From NCBI RefSeq assembly GCF_012848175.1, contig NZ_CP051651.1, positions 2,170,001 through 2,234,000 on the forward strand: 64,000 bases of DNA. Reading direction: 5' to 3'. The position numbers and the translations under genes are program-made. Within the stretch, counting starts at the first letter, position 1. Each line of letters opens with the position of its first letter. The notes beneath the pieces were generated by a model. It had not been told where the DNA came from, searched no databases, and was given only the letters and a program-made list of their open reading frames with translations. This document shows, piece by piece, positions 17,126 through 25,483 of this stretch. Source of the DNA: Xanthomonas campestris pv. badrii (GTDB lineage: Bacteria > Pseudomonadota > Gammaproteobacteria > Xanthomonadales > Xanthomonadaceae).

Positions 17126-18006
17126 ATCAGGTCCTTCTTGCGGCCAAAGCGCAGCATCACGGTGGTCACCGCCAGGATGATCAGGAACAACAGGAACGCC
17201 ACCGCCGACGCACGGCCGAGGTTCCACCATTTGAAGCCTTCTTCGAACATGAAATACAGCACGCTGACGGTGCTCTGCAGTGGGTCGCCGCGGGTCATCA
17301 CATACGGTTCGGCGAACAGCTGGAAGTAACCGGAGATGGTGATCACGCCCACCACCATCAGCACCGGGCCGAGCATCGGCAAGGTGATGTGCAGGAACTG
17401 CTTCCAGCGCGACGCGCCATCGATGCGCGCGGCTTCGTACAGGTCCTGCGGGATCGCCTGCAAGCCGGCCAGGAAGATCACCATGTTGTAGCCGAAGTTC
17501 TTCCACACCGCGAACAGCATGATGGTCGGCATGGCCCAGCGCGGATCGCCCAGCCAGTCGATCGGGGCGATGCCGAGATGGCTCAGCCCGAAGTTGACCA
17601 GGCCGTATTTGATATGGAACAGGTAACGCCAGATCACCGCCACCGCCACCAGCGTGGTGACCACCGGCGCGAACAAGGCAGTGCGGAACAGCGCCTTGAA
17701 GCGCGAGGCCTTGGCGTTGAGCAGCAAGGCCGCACCCAGCGACACGCCGATCGACATCGGCACGCCCAGCAGCACGAAGTAGGTGGTATTCCACAGCGAC
17801 TTCCAGAACAGCGGCGTCTGCAGCAGCTCGATGTAGTTGCCCAGGCCGACGAAGCGCAGGTGGCTGCTGTCGGCCAGCGCGTACAGGTCGAAGTCGGTGA
17901 CGCTGAGCACCAGCGCGGCGAACACCGGCACGCCGAAGAACATGCCCAGCACCATGATCGAGGGTGCGGCGAACACCCAGCCGGCGACCGAATTGCGGCG
18001 CATCAT
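17122..18006 (-). CDS. Sugar ABC transporter permease, MalF-like (CUT1)
   Basis: 294-residue inner-membrane permease with about six helices and the EAA loop EAARIDGASRWKQFLHITLP near residue 200. It begins MMRRNSVAGWVFAAPSIMVL. The first ATG (18006) overlaps the stop of the binding-protein gene as ATGA, and an ATG one codon later is also possible. It lacks the large periplasmic loop of E. coli MalF, as is normal for most CUT1 systems. It pairs with the MalG-like permease and the lipoprotein binding protein in the same operon. Confidence 0.95.
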   Translation of the reverse strand: MMRRNSVAGWVFAAPSIMVLGMFFGVPVFAALVLSVTDFDLYALADSSHLRFVGLGNYIELLQTPLFWKSLWNTTYFVLLGVPMSIGVSLGAALLLNAKASRFKALFRTALFAPVVTTLVAVAVIWRYLFHIKYGLVNFGLSHLGIAPIDWLGDPRWAMPTIMLFAVWKNFGYNMVIFLAGLQAIPQDLYEAARIDGASRWKQFLHITLPMLGPVLMVVGVITISGYFQLFAEPYVMTRGDPLQSTVSVLYFMFEEGFKWWNLGRASAVAFLLFLIILAVTTVMLRFGRKKDLI

Positions 18007-19346
18007 CGGGCACCTCCCTGCGCTGGCGCGGCCTGGGCTGCGGGAAGCGCGGCAGATTCACCGGCCGGGCCGACATGGCCGCCCTCCTGTTCAAAAATCC
18101 AGCGGCGCTTGGCCAGGATGTCGTCCACGCGTTGATCCAGCTCCTGCACGGCGGCCTCGTGCGATTGACCGCCGCGCACCACGCGCTCGGTCACCAGGCG
18201 CATTTCCTGCACGATGCGCTCCCACTCCAGCACCTTCGGCGTGGCCTTGACCCGCTCGAGCTGGTCGCCAAACGCATGCGCCAGTTCGTCATTGGCAAGT
18301 GACGGCAGCTTCCAGGTACTACGCCGCGGCGGCAGGTCGCCGATGATGGCATGGAAGCGCGCCTGCACCGTGGGCTGGGACAGGTATTGAATCAGCTTCC
18401 AGCTGGCGTCCTTGTGCTGCGAGGACTTGAAGATCACCAGGCTGGAACCGCCGGCGATGCCCGCGCCCAGGCCGTTGGGCCCCGGCAGTGGCGCAGTGCC
18501 CCACTTGCCTTCCATGCCCGGCGGCTGGCGCAGCTTGAACTCGCGCACGTTCCACGGGCCAGACAGATAGAACGCGTAATAGCCGTTGAAGAACTCGTAC
18601 CAGACGTTGGAGACCTGGGTCTCGGACACCTTCGGTGCCCAGCCCTTCTGGTACATGCCGTCGTAGAACGCCAGCGCCTTGCGAAACCCTTCGCCGCGGA
18701 AGTTGCCGTAGTTGTCGTGGTCGCGCAGCAGGCGGTCGTCCTGCTGCAGCGCGAAGGACAGCTGCTGCTCGAACTCGTTGAGCGGCATCAGGATGGCGTA
18801 ACGGTCGGGGCCGACCTTGCGCTTGATCGCTGCCATCACCTGTTCCATCTCGGCCCAGGTCTTGGGCATTTCGCTGTAGCCGGCCTCGCGCAACAGGTCC
18901 TTGCGATAGAACAGCAGCCGGGTGTCCACATACCACGGCACGCCGTACAGGGTGCCATCGACCACATTGGTGTCCCACACGCCGGGGAAATAATCGGCCG
19001 GGTCGACGATTGTCGAGCGCGCCACGTACGGCTGCATCGGCTCCAGCGTGTCCAGCAGGGCGAATTCCGGCAGCCAGGTGTTGCCGAGCTGGCACACGTC
19101 CGGCAAGCCATCGGCGGCGAAGGCGGTGAGCAGTTTTTCGTGTGCCGCGGTCATCGGGATGTTCTGCACATCGACCTGGATGTCCGGGTTCTGCTTCTCG
19201 AAGTCGGCCACCAGCTCGGCCACCACTTCGGCCTCCTTGCCCATCGCCCAGAAGCGCACGGTGGTCTTGGCGGGATCGGAGCGATCGCATCCGGCCACAC
19301 CTGCACACAGGGTGGCGGCCAGCATCAACAGTTTCAAAAGGCGCAC
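18003..19346 (-). CDS. Extracellular sugar-binding lipoprotein of CUT1 ABC transporter
   Basis: 447 residues. The start is GTG at 19346, three bases after the stop of the upstream lipoprotein gene. The signal peptide ends in a lipobox (GVAGC, Cys20), so it is a lipoprotein. The mature part is a family 1 solute-binding protein: TVRFWAMGKEAEVVAELVADF, LPDVCQLGNTWLPEFALL, YGVPWYVDTRLLFYRKDLL, and FYLSGPWNVREF near the hinge. A tail of about 25 Ala/Gly/Pro-rich residues ends the protein. It would deliver an oligosaccharide released by the neighbouring glycosidases to the two permeases. The ligand is unknown. Confidence 0.94.
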   Translation of the reverse strand: MRLLKLLMLAATLCAGVAGCDRSDPAKTTVRFWAMGKEAEVVAELVADFEKQNPDIQVDVQNIPMTAAHEKLLTAFAADGLPDVCQLGNTWLPEFALLDTLEPMQPYVARSTIVDPADYFPGVWDTNVVDGTLYGVPWYVDTRLLFYRKDLLREAGYSEMPKTWAEMEQVMAAIKRKVGPDRYAILMPLNEFEQQLSFALQQDDRLLRDHDNYGNFRGEGFRKALAFYDGMYQKGWAPKVSETQVSNVWYEFFNGYYAFYLSGPWNVREFKLRQPPGMEGKWGTAPLPGPNGLGAGIAGGSSLVIFKSSQHKDASWKLIQYLSQPTVQARFHAIIGDLPPRRSTWKLPSLANDELAHAFGDQLERVKATPKVLEWERIVQEMRLVTERVVRGGQSHEAAVQELDQRVDDILAKRRWIFEQEGGHVGPAGESAALPAAQAAPAQGGAR

Positions 19347-19349
19347 GGG

Positions 19350-20987
19350 TTACTCGGGTTTTGGGCGTTGCGTGGAGTTTTGGCGTTGCGAGGGATCTTG
19401 CTGCGCCTGCGCGGCGGCGGCACGCGATTCGGCCATGCCCAGCGCGCGCGCGGCGGCCTTCTGCTCGTCCTTCTGCGGCAGCGGCTGCGGCTCCCCCTCG
19501 GGGGTGAGCCAGCCACCGGTGAAGCCGGCGCGTTCCAGACCGGCGCGGATATAGGGGCTCTTCTTCATCACGTTCCAGACGAACTCGTTCTGGTAGTTGG
19601 CGATCATGGTCAGGATCGGGCCCTGGTCGATGCCGATGTAGTCGCCCGCCACCCAGCCGCGGTTCGGCACCATGCGCCCGGTCTTGAGCGGGATGTCGTA
19701 GTTGAAGCTGGGGTTGAACGAATCCAGGAAGCCATAGCTGGAGTACAGATAGTCGCCATAGCGCTTGTGCATTTCTTCGGTGGCCGGGATCACCACTTCC
19801 GGGGCGAACACGATCGAGGAGATCGCCGCGGTCGGTGCGATGGTGCCGTCGTCGAAGTTCTCGCGCAGGCCGGCGCCGCGCGAGGAGTAGTGGCGGAACT
19901 GGCGCTGCTCGCCACGGTATTCCTGGCTGGTGTTCTGCGGGCCGTCGCCGGCGGTCAGGCCCCAGACGTTCTCGCCGTAGTCCTTCCACTTCATCGGGTT
20001 ATCGATGGCGTAGTCGCGCTGCGCCAGGGTGGCGCGGCGGCTGTTGAGGAAGTAGTCGATGCCGCGTTCGCGCATGTACTGGTCCTGGATATCGCGGAAG
20101 TCGATCCAGACATGGCTGTATTGGTGGCCGAACAGCGGGCCGAAGGACAGGTATTCCTGGCCCTGGTAAACGCCCCAATCGTTGTTGTAGGTGCGCGTCC
20201 AGCTGGTCCACGCCTCCGGATCCACGCCATGGGTGGGCGAGCCCAGCGCGAGGATGTACAGCATCATCGCCTCGTTGTAGCCCATCCAGTCGTGGTCGAT
20301 GAAGCCGCTCTCCGGGAACCAGCCCATCGAGATCAGCGGCGCACGCTGTTGCAGCCAGCGCCAGTCCACGCGCTTGTACAGCGCATCGGCGATCTGACGG
20401 ATTTCTTTCTCGCGCGGGTCTTCGCCGTCGTAGTACGACTGGGTGAACAACACGCCCATCATCAGCAGCGCGGTGTCCACGCTGGACAGCTCGACCCAGC
20501 TGTCGTAGCGATTGCCCTGCTGCATGTCCAGAAAGTGGTAGTAGAAGCCCTTGTAGCCGGCCCTACCGGTCCGCTGCGGCCCCATCGGGGCGTCGCGGAA
20601 GAATTTCAGTGTGGTCAGGGTGCGGTCGATCGCCTGATTACGGCTGATCCAGCCGTTCTCGATGCCGATCGGATACGCGGTCAGCGCAAAGCCTACCGAG
20701 GCGATGCTGGCGAACGGGCGCGACGGAAACCGGTCCGGCGACAGTCCGTTGACCTCGTTGGTGGTGTCCCAGAAGAACTGGAAGGTGCGGCGTTCGATAT
20801 CCGAAAACAGTGGCGGCAGCGGCGGCTTGACCGGTTTGGGCGGCAACTGCGCCTCGATCAGGATCACTTTCACTGGCGCCTTGCGTTCGGCCACCTTGGG
20901 TTCCTCGGCCTGTTTGCAGGACGCCAGTACCAGCGCACCCAGCAAGAGTGGAATCGTCAACCAACCCGACGTGTTGCCCCTGTCCAT
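19350..20987 (-). CDS. GH144-like (glucoamylase-family, DUF3131/PF10091-type) lipoprotein glycosidase
   Basis: 545-residue lipoprotein. The ATG at 20987 follows a G-rich ribosome binding site, and LASC (Cys24) is the lipobox. A longer in-frame start at 21023 is rejected because it would place the operator palindrome inside the gene. The domain from about 60 to 500 has an (alpha/alpha)6 pattern and the family phrases RRTFQFFWDTTN, GWFPESGFIDHDWMGYNEAM, FDDGTIAPTAAISSIVFAPE and WVAGDYIGIDQGPILTMIAN. Characterised relatives in GH144 are endo-beta-1,2-glucanases, so a beta-1,2-glucan is the best substrate guess. The tail from about 505 is Ala/Gln-rich. It is the first gene after the operator and heads the transport operon. 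Confidence 0.9.
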   Translation of the reverse strand: MDRGNTSGWLTIPLLLGALVLASCKQAEEPKVAERKAPVKVILIEAQLPPKPVKPPLPPLFSDIERRTFQFFWDTTNEVNGLSPDRFPSRPFASIASVGFALTAYPIGIENGWISRNQAIDRTLTTLKFFRDAPMGPQRTGRAGYKGFYYHFLDMQQGNRYDSWVELSSVDTALLMMGVLFTQSYYDGEDPREKEIRQIADALYKRVDWRWLQQRAPLISMGWFPESGFIDHDWMGYNEAMMLYILALGSPTHGVDPEAWTSWTRTYNNDWGVYQGQEYLSFGPLFGHQYSHVWIDFRDIQDQYMRERGIDYFLNSRRATLAQRDYAIDNPMKWKDYGENVWGLTAGDGPQNTSQEYRGEQRQFRHYSSRGAGLRENFDDGTIAPTAAISSIVFAPEVVIPATEEMHKRYGDYLYSSYGFLDSFNPSFNYDIPLKTGRMVPNRGWVAGDYIGIDQGPILTMIANYQNEFVWNVMKKSPYIRAGLERAGFTGGWLTPEGEPQPLPQKDEQKAAARALGMAESRAAAAQAQQDPSQRQNSTQRPKPE

Positions 20988-21001
20988 CCGCCCCCCACTT
21001 G

Positions 21002-21015
21002 TGTAATCGATTACA
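21002..21015. promoter_or_regulatory. LacI-family operator palindrome before the glycosidase-ABC operon
   Basis: TGTAATCGATTACA is a perfect 14-base palindrome with the CG-centred half-sites of LacI/GalR and cre operators. It ends 14 bases upstream of the GH144-like start at 20987. The LacI-family gene at 24166-25188 is the obvious candidate regulator; related 14-base sites flank its own promoter. Confidence 0.75.
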
Positions 21016-21051
21016 TCTCGCACGCAAACCTACCCTATCCAGGCGCCGAGT

Positions 21052-21085
21052 TCGACCGCCCTGGCCGTGCAGCCAGGGCGGTCGA
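21052..21085 (-). repeat. Strong intercistronic hairpin after the TonB-dependent receptor
   Basis: A perfect 14-bp stem (TCGACCGCCCTGGC and its complement) with a 6-base loop starts six bases after the receptor stop at 21091. No T tract follows on the minus strand. It may be a partial terminator or a 3' stabiliser separating receptor mRNA from the downstream operon. Confidence 0.7.
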
Positions 21086-21090
21086 GCACC

Positions 21091-24069
21091 TCACCAGTTC
21101 AGGCCAAAGGCCAGACGGAAGGTACGCATCGGCGATGCCAGCACACCGGTCGGCGTGCCGTAAGCCGTGTTCAAGTCCTGCAATGTTCCGGTATCGCCGT
21201 TGAAGGCGGCGTAATTGACCCAGTTGAACACGTTGAGGATATCCGCACGCACATTGAATGTGACACCTGCGCCGGTATCCCATTCTTTATTGGCGGCAAT
21301 GCTGAATTCCTTGTAGCCCAGCGTGCCATCCGGCTTGAACTGGATGATGTCGCACTGGTCGTTGCCGGCAAGGCAGTTCTGGCCGTAGCGCGCGGTCTGG
21401 CTGGCCAGCGACAGCTTGCCGGACAGCTTGACCTGGTACGGAAGCTCGTAGATGCCGGTGACCACCAGGCGATTCTTCGGGATGCCGCCGGCTTCACGCC
21501 AGCCGTAGTCCTGGATGCGTTCGCGGTCCAGCGCGTAGTGCTCGCCGAACTGGCGGTTTTCCTTGGCATCGGAGTAGGTGTAGGCCACCGTCAGGCCCCA
21601 ACCGGATTCTTCGTCGAAGGGCTTTTCGACCTGCAGCGCGAGCTGGTTGTTGCGGGTTTCCACGCCATTGGTGCCCAGCACGATGGCGCTGTAACCATCC
21701 GGCCCGTCGGTCGGCACGCCGGAGGTGGTGCCCGGCTGGAAGAACGAGCCGTCCGGCAGGCGGTTGCCGCGCACGAAGGCGAAGCCGTCGTGGCTTTCGA
21801 TGCGGCTCAGGGTCACGTCGGTGAACCAGTCCTGGCCCCACAGCGGCACCATGTTGCGCATGCCGATGCTGAATTGGTCCGAATACGGGGTCTTGAGGGT
21901 GTTGTCGATCAGGTAGACCTCGCGCCCACCACCGCCGGTGCTGTTGGCGGTCAGCGTGTTCAACCCTTCCTGGCTGTTGTAGGCCGGATTCCAGGCCGTG
22001 CACGGGTCGCCCAGGCAGGCGGGGTTGTTGGCGCTGGTGAAGTAGTAACTGTAGGAATTGAAGGAGTTGTTGAGCTGCTCCAGGGCCAGGTAATCGAAGA
22101 TGTTGCGGTCATACGCACGGCCGGCGCCGCCATAGATCACGTGGGCCTGGTCGCCGAACAGGTCGTAGGAGGCGCCCAGACGCGGCTGCCAGGCATCGTT
22201 GAACGCCTTGCGGTTGTTGCCGGTGCTGATGAAGTCGTTGATGTCGTAGTTGGCGTTGCGCAGGTTCGGCCAGTTCTGCAGCGCACCGGCCACATCGGAC
22301 GGGGTGACGAAGTCCACGAAGGCCGGGGTTTGCTCGTAGTCGTAGCGCAGGCCCAGGTTGAGGGTCCAGTGCTCGTTGACCTCCCAGTCGTCCTGCAGGT
22401 AGATGCCGTACTGCTTGTTCTTGGACACCACCGAGCCGCCACCTTCCACCAGCGGCGCACCGAAGCGCACCCGGTACGGCGTTTGCACGTCGGTGAGAAT
22501 GTTGTAGTAATACTGCGGGTTGGCCGGGTTGAACTGGGTCGAATCCAGATCGATGCTCTTGAACTTCACACCCATCTTGACGGTGTGTGCGCCGTGCCAT
22601 TCCAGGCTGTTCAAGGTCAGGTCGTCCTGGAAGGTCCAGCCCTTCTGGCCCTTGCGCTGGAAGCTGCTGCCGGCGCCCGCCGCCAGGATATCGGTCTCGT
22701 TGCCACGCACCGGCGTATAGCTGAGGATGTAGCCGTTGCCGTTGTTGATCGGCGCCTGGTTCCAGAAGGCGCTCTCGTAGCTGAGGTTGGCCTCGTTGAG
22801 GAAGTTGGCGCCGCTGTACTGCCAGCGCAGGTTGGCGCGCTTTTCTTCCTGCCCGTTGATGCTGCCGTGCTCGTAGGTCGAGGTCTGGCCGACATCGTTG
22901 AGCTCGTCTTCCTTGCGGTACTTGCCGGTCAGCTCGAACAGGTTGTTGTCGCCGATGGTCCAGTCGATCTTGCCGAAGTACAGGTCTTCCTTGAACGGCG
23001 TGCTGGAGGTCACCACCAACGGCTGTAGCTGCGCCGGCAGTTGGTCGACGCGGTCCGAATAGATCGAGCCGGGAATCACCACGTTCGGCGTGCTGTACTC
23101 CTTGGCCTCATAGGCAATGAAGAAGTGCGCCTTGTCCTTGAGGATGGGGCCGCTGAAGGTCGCGCCGTACTGGGTTTCCTCGAAGTCGTCGCGCACGCCG
23201 GCCTTCTTCTCCAGCGGGCTCTCTTCGCGCCAGCCATCGTTGCTGGTGTCCCAGAAGAAGCTGCCGTGGAAATCGTTGGTGCCGGACTTGGACGAGGCCA
23301 CGATGGCGGCGCCGCTGACCTGGTCGAACTCGGCCTTGTAGTTGGAGGTGATGACCTTGTATTCGCCGATCGCCGACTGCGGGAACGGGTTGCCGCGGCT
23401 GGAATCCTGGCCGCTGACGCCGCCGGTCAGCACGTAGTTCTTCTGGCTGACGCCGTCGATGTAGACATTGGTGCCTTCGGCCGAGGTGGCGCCCGAGCGC
23501 ACCTTGGTGGTGCCGTTGGCCTCGCGAGTGAACTGCACGTTCGGCACGGTGTCGGCCAGTTCCAGGAAGTTGCGCGTGGCACGCGGCAGGTTCTGGATCT
23601 GCACGTTGGAAATGTAGGTGGCGTTTTCGGAGGTACGGGTTTCCACCAGCACCGGCGGCGCCTTGACCTGCACCGCATCCAGCGTGGTGGCGTTACCAGC
23701 GTCGGCCGTGGCCGGCTCGCCGCCGACGCCCAGATTCAGGGTTGCCGTCTGGCCGACCTGCACGGTGACGTTCTGCGTGCTGGTCTGGCCGTTGGCGCTG
23801 ACATCGATCCGGTACGAACCCGGTGGCAGGCCACCGAGCGCATAGCCGCCGTTGCTCGCCTGCACGGTACGGGTCAGGCCGGTGGCCAGATTGGTCGCGG
23901 TGACCTGCGCCTGTGCGGCCGGTGCCGCGTCGACCGTGACCTGGCCGCGGATGGTGGCGCCGGTGCCTTGCGCGAACGCAGGCGCGGCGCCCAGCAGCAG
24001 GCAGCTGGCCAGCGCACAGCTGAGCAGCTTGCGCGCCGGACGCGCGGAATGGGGGTGGTGGTGGTGCAT
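21091..24069 (-). CDS. TonB-dependent receptor with N-terminal carboxypeptidase-regulatory-like domain (Oar-like)
   Basis: 992-residue outer-membrane active transporter. A His-rich N-terminus (MHHHHPHS) precedes a signal segment ending AAPAFA-QGTG near residue 34. Residues about 38-115 are a CarboxypepD_reg/Cna-B-like beta-sandwich (ATIRGQVTVDAAPAAQAQVT ... GGLPPGSYRIDVSANG). The plug domain follows (about 135-245, LPRATRNFLELADTVPNVQF). The beta-barrel runs to a terminal aromatic residue, ending RLAFGLNW. The ribosome binding site GGAGGG is six to seven bases before the ATG. It lies between the LacI gene and the periplasmic hydrolase/transport operon, so it likely imports the oligosaccharide across the outer membrane. 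Its substrate is unproven. Confidence 0.94.
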   Translation of the reverse strand: MHHHHPHSARPARKLLSCALASCLLLGAAPAFAQGTGATIRGQVTVDAAPAAQAQVTATNLATGLTRTVQASNGGYALGGLPPGSYRIDVSANGQTSTQNVTVQVGQTATLNLGVGGEPATADAGNATTLDAVQVKAPPVLVETRTSENATYISNVQIQNLPRATRNFLELADTVPNVQFTREANGTTKVRSGATSAEGTNVYIDGVSQKNYVLTGGVSGQDSSRGNPFPQSAIGEYKVITSNYKAEFDQVSGAAIVASSKSGTNDFHGSFFWDTSNDGWREESPLEKKAGVRDDFEETQYGATFSGPILKDKAHFFIAYEAKEYSTPNVVIPGSIYSDRVDQLPAQLQPLVVTSSTPFKEDLYFGKIDWTIGDNNLFELTGKYRKEDELNDVGQTSTYEHGSINGQEEKRANLRWQYSGANFLNEANLSYESAFWNQAPINNGNGYILSYTPVRGNETDILAAGAGSSFQRKGQKGWTFQDDLTLNSLEWHGAHTVKMGVKFKSIDLDSTQFNPANPQYYYNILTDVQTPYRVRFGAPLVEGGGSVVSKNKQYGIYLQDDWEVNEHWTLNLGLRYDYEQTPAFVDFVTPSDVAGALQNWPNLRNANYDINDFISTGNNRKAFNDAWQPRLGASYDLFGDQAHVIYGGAGRAYDRNIFDYLALEQLNNSFNSYSYYFTSANNPACLGDPCTAWNPAYNSQEGLNTLTANSTGGGGREVYLIDNTLKTPYSDQFSIGMRNMVPLWGQDWFTDVTLSRIESHDGFAFVRGNRLPDGSFFQPGTTSGVPTDGPDGYSAIVLGTNGVETRNNQLALQVEKPFDEESGWGLTVAYTYSDAKENRQFGEHYALDRERIQDYGWREAGGIPKNRLVVTGIYELPYQVKLSGKLSLASQTARYGQNCLAGNDQCDIIQFKPDGTLGYKEFSIAANKEWDTGAGVTFNVRADILNVFNWVNYAAFNGDTGTLQDLNTAYGTPTGVLASPMRTFRLAFGLNW

Positions 24070-24120
24070 GGTCCCTCCAGGGATCGGTACAGATTGTTGT
24101 TGTGGTGTTGCAGGAACGAC

Positions 24121-24158
24121 CGCTGCGGGGGAGCAGCGGGAGCGGACAGAACGTCCGC
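24121..24158 (-). repeat. Two short hairpins in the lacI-receptor gap
   Basis: CGCTGC/GCAGCG (24121-24138) and GCGGAC/GTCCGC (24142-24158) form 6-bp stems in the 96-bp gap between the LacI gene stop and the receptor start. I see no cre-like site in this gap. The receptor could be cotranscribed with the regulator. Confidence 0.4.
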
Positions 24159-24165
24159 GAAAAGG

Positions 24166-25188
24166 TCAGGTGCCCGCCGCGCCGGCGCCGCAGGACGCGC
24201 GGATCACCAGCTCGGGCGTGAGCAGCTGGCGCATGCCGTCGTCGGCGCCCGGCGTTTCCACCAGCCGCATCAGTCGGGACATCGCCTGCTCGCCCAGGCG
24301 CGCAATGCTGACCCGCATCGTGGTCAGCGGCGGATGGACGAAACGCGCCAGCGGGATGTCGTCGAAACCGGCCAGGGCGACATCGCCGGGCACCGCGACG
24401 TCGGCCTGGGCAAATGCATACAGGCAGCCCAGCGCGGTCATGTCGTTGGCCGCGAAGACCGCATCGGGCAATGCGCCCGCTGCCAGCATCGCCAGCCCGG
24501 CGCGGTGGCCGGAGGCTTCGTCGAAGTCGCCGGCATATTCGATTCCCTGCGCCTGCGCGCCGAATCCGGCAAGCGCATCGCGGAAGCCGCGCAGGCGCTC
24601 GCGCGCATCGAAGTTGAGCGCCGGCCCGCCGATGAAGGCGATCCGCCGGTGACCTGCGCGCAGCAGGTGCTCGGTCATGGCCATGGCGCCGGCATGGTCG
24701 TCGATGCTCAGCACCGGATAGCCCGCACCGGGCAGGTGCGCATTGATCAGCACCGTCGGCAGCGCCTGCGGCAGGTTGTCGGTCAGGAAGCCCGGCTGCT
24801 CGGCGTACGGCGATAGCACCAGCAGGCCATCCACGCGCCCGCGCATCGAGCGCAGCGCCCTGCCCTGGGCTTCCGGGTCGCCGTGATAGCTGGACACCAG
24901 CAGGTGCTGCCCGGCAGCGCGGGCCGCGCCATCGATGCCGCGGATCAGCTCGGAAAAGAATTCGCCATACAGATCGGGCAGCACCACGCCCAGCGTCTGC
25001 GACCGCCGGCTGCTCAGGCTACGGGCGGCCGCATGCGGGCTATAGCGCAGGCGTTCGGCCACCGCCATGACCTGCTGACGCACAGCCCCGGCGACATTGT
25101 CATGCCCGTTGAGCGCGCGCGACACGGTGGCCACGGAAACCCGTGCTTCGCGAGCGACATCTTTGATGGTGACCGCACCCTTGGCCAT
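24166..25188 (-). CDS. LacI/GalR-family transcriptional regulator
   Basis: 340-residue sugar-responsive repressor. The start is the ATG opening MAKGAVTIKDVAREARVSVA; a longer frame to 25218 adds only Arg-rich sequence. The N-terminal helix-turn-helix (VTIKDVAREARVSVATVSRA) is followed by the hinge helix RYSPHAAARSLSS that contacts the CG centre of the operator. The periplasmic-binding-protein-like effector domain runs from about residue 62 (TLGVVLPDLYGEFFSELIRG) to the end, with FAANDMTALGCLYAF and DVALAGFDDIPLARFVHPPL as family signatures. It lies upstream of the receptor on the same strand. Two operator-like sites flank its own upstream region, which suggests autoregulation (inference). Confidence 0.96.
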   Translation of the reverse strand: MAKGAVTIKDVAREARVSVATVSRALNGHDNVAGAVRQQVMAVAERLRYSPHAAARSLSSRRSQTLGVVLPDLYGEFFSELIRGIDGAARAAGQHLLVSSYHGDPEAQGRALRSMRGRVDGLLVLSPYAEQPGFLTDNLPQALPTVLINAHLPGAGYPVLSIDDHAGAMAMTEHLLRAGHRRIAFIGGPALNFDARERLRGFRDALAGFGAQAQGIEYAGDFDEASGHRAGLAMLAAGALPDAVFAANDMTALGCLYAFAQADVAVPGDVALAGFDDIPLARFVHPPLTTMRVSIARLGEQAMSRLMRLVETPGADDGMRQLLTPELVIRASCGAGAAGT

Positions 25189-25231
25189 GCGTGTCGCCCT
25201 CCGCGACCGACTTCCCAAAACTGGCGCGGAC

Positions 25232-25245
25232 TGTAAGCGTTTTCA
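25232..25245. promoter_or_regulatory. LacI/cre-like operator, proximal to lacI
   Basis: TGTAAGCGTTTTCA fits the cre-like pattern TGWAANCGNTWNCA and lies 43 bases upstream of the regulator's ATG. It is the exact reverse complement of the site at 25278-25291. Confidence 0.7.
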
Positions 25246-25277
25246 TAAGCAGGCGTAAACCCCTGTCTTCACATCCG

Positions 25278-25291
25278 TGAAAACGCTTACA
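25278..25291. promoter_or_regulatory. LacI/cre-like operator, distal to lacI
   Basis: TGAAAACGCTTACA is the exact reverse complement of the proximal site, 46 bp centre to centre. Two inverted operators at this spacing could support cooperative binding or a small loop over the promoter. Confidence 0.7.
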
Positions 25292-25483
25292 GATCAAGCA
25301 TCTGCAGGTGATGAATACGTGAAATAATGTGCTGCGTCGCAACAAAGACGCACCCACGCGTCCACAGGCCGAGCACAACGCGGATCACGCTTGGCGGTTC
25401 TCTGCGCGGCGTGACGAGGGGTTATCGATACCGCTCCGAGGCGCCCGGATGCGCTCCCAAACGGCGCGGTCTGGCCCCTGCGG
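25292..25483. other. Gene-free spacer between bolA-like gene and lacI operators
   Basis: About 190 bp with no gene I can support. It contains an 18-base copy of the dispersed repeat at 25441-25458 (GCGCCCGGATGCGCTCCC, compare 12115-12132). It holds no clear T-tailed terminator. Confidence 0.4.

Noticed and set aside
18351..21203. 950-codon open frame on the plus strand
   Set aside because: Opposite-strand shadow of the binding-protein and GH144-like genes; it has no motifs of its own.
17000..25300. Horizontal island carrying the glycan locus
   Set aside because: No mobility genes, flanking direct repeats or obvious base-composition shift; both sides are ordinary core genes.
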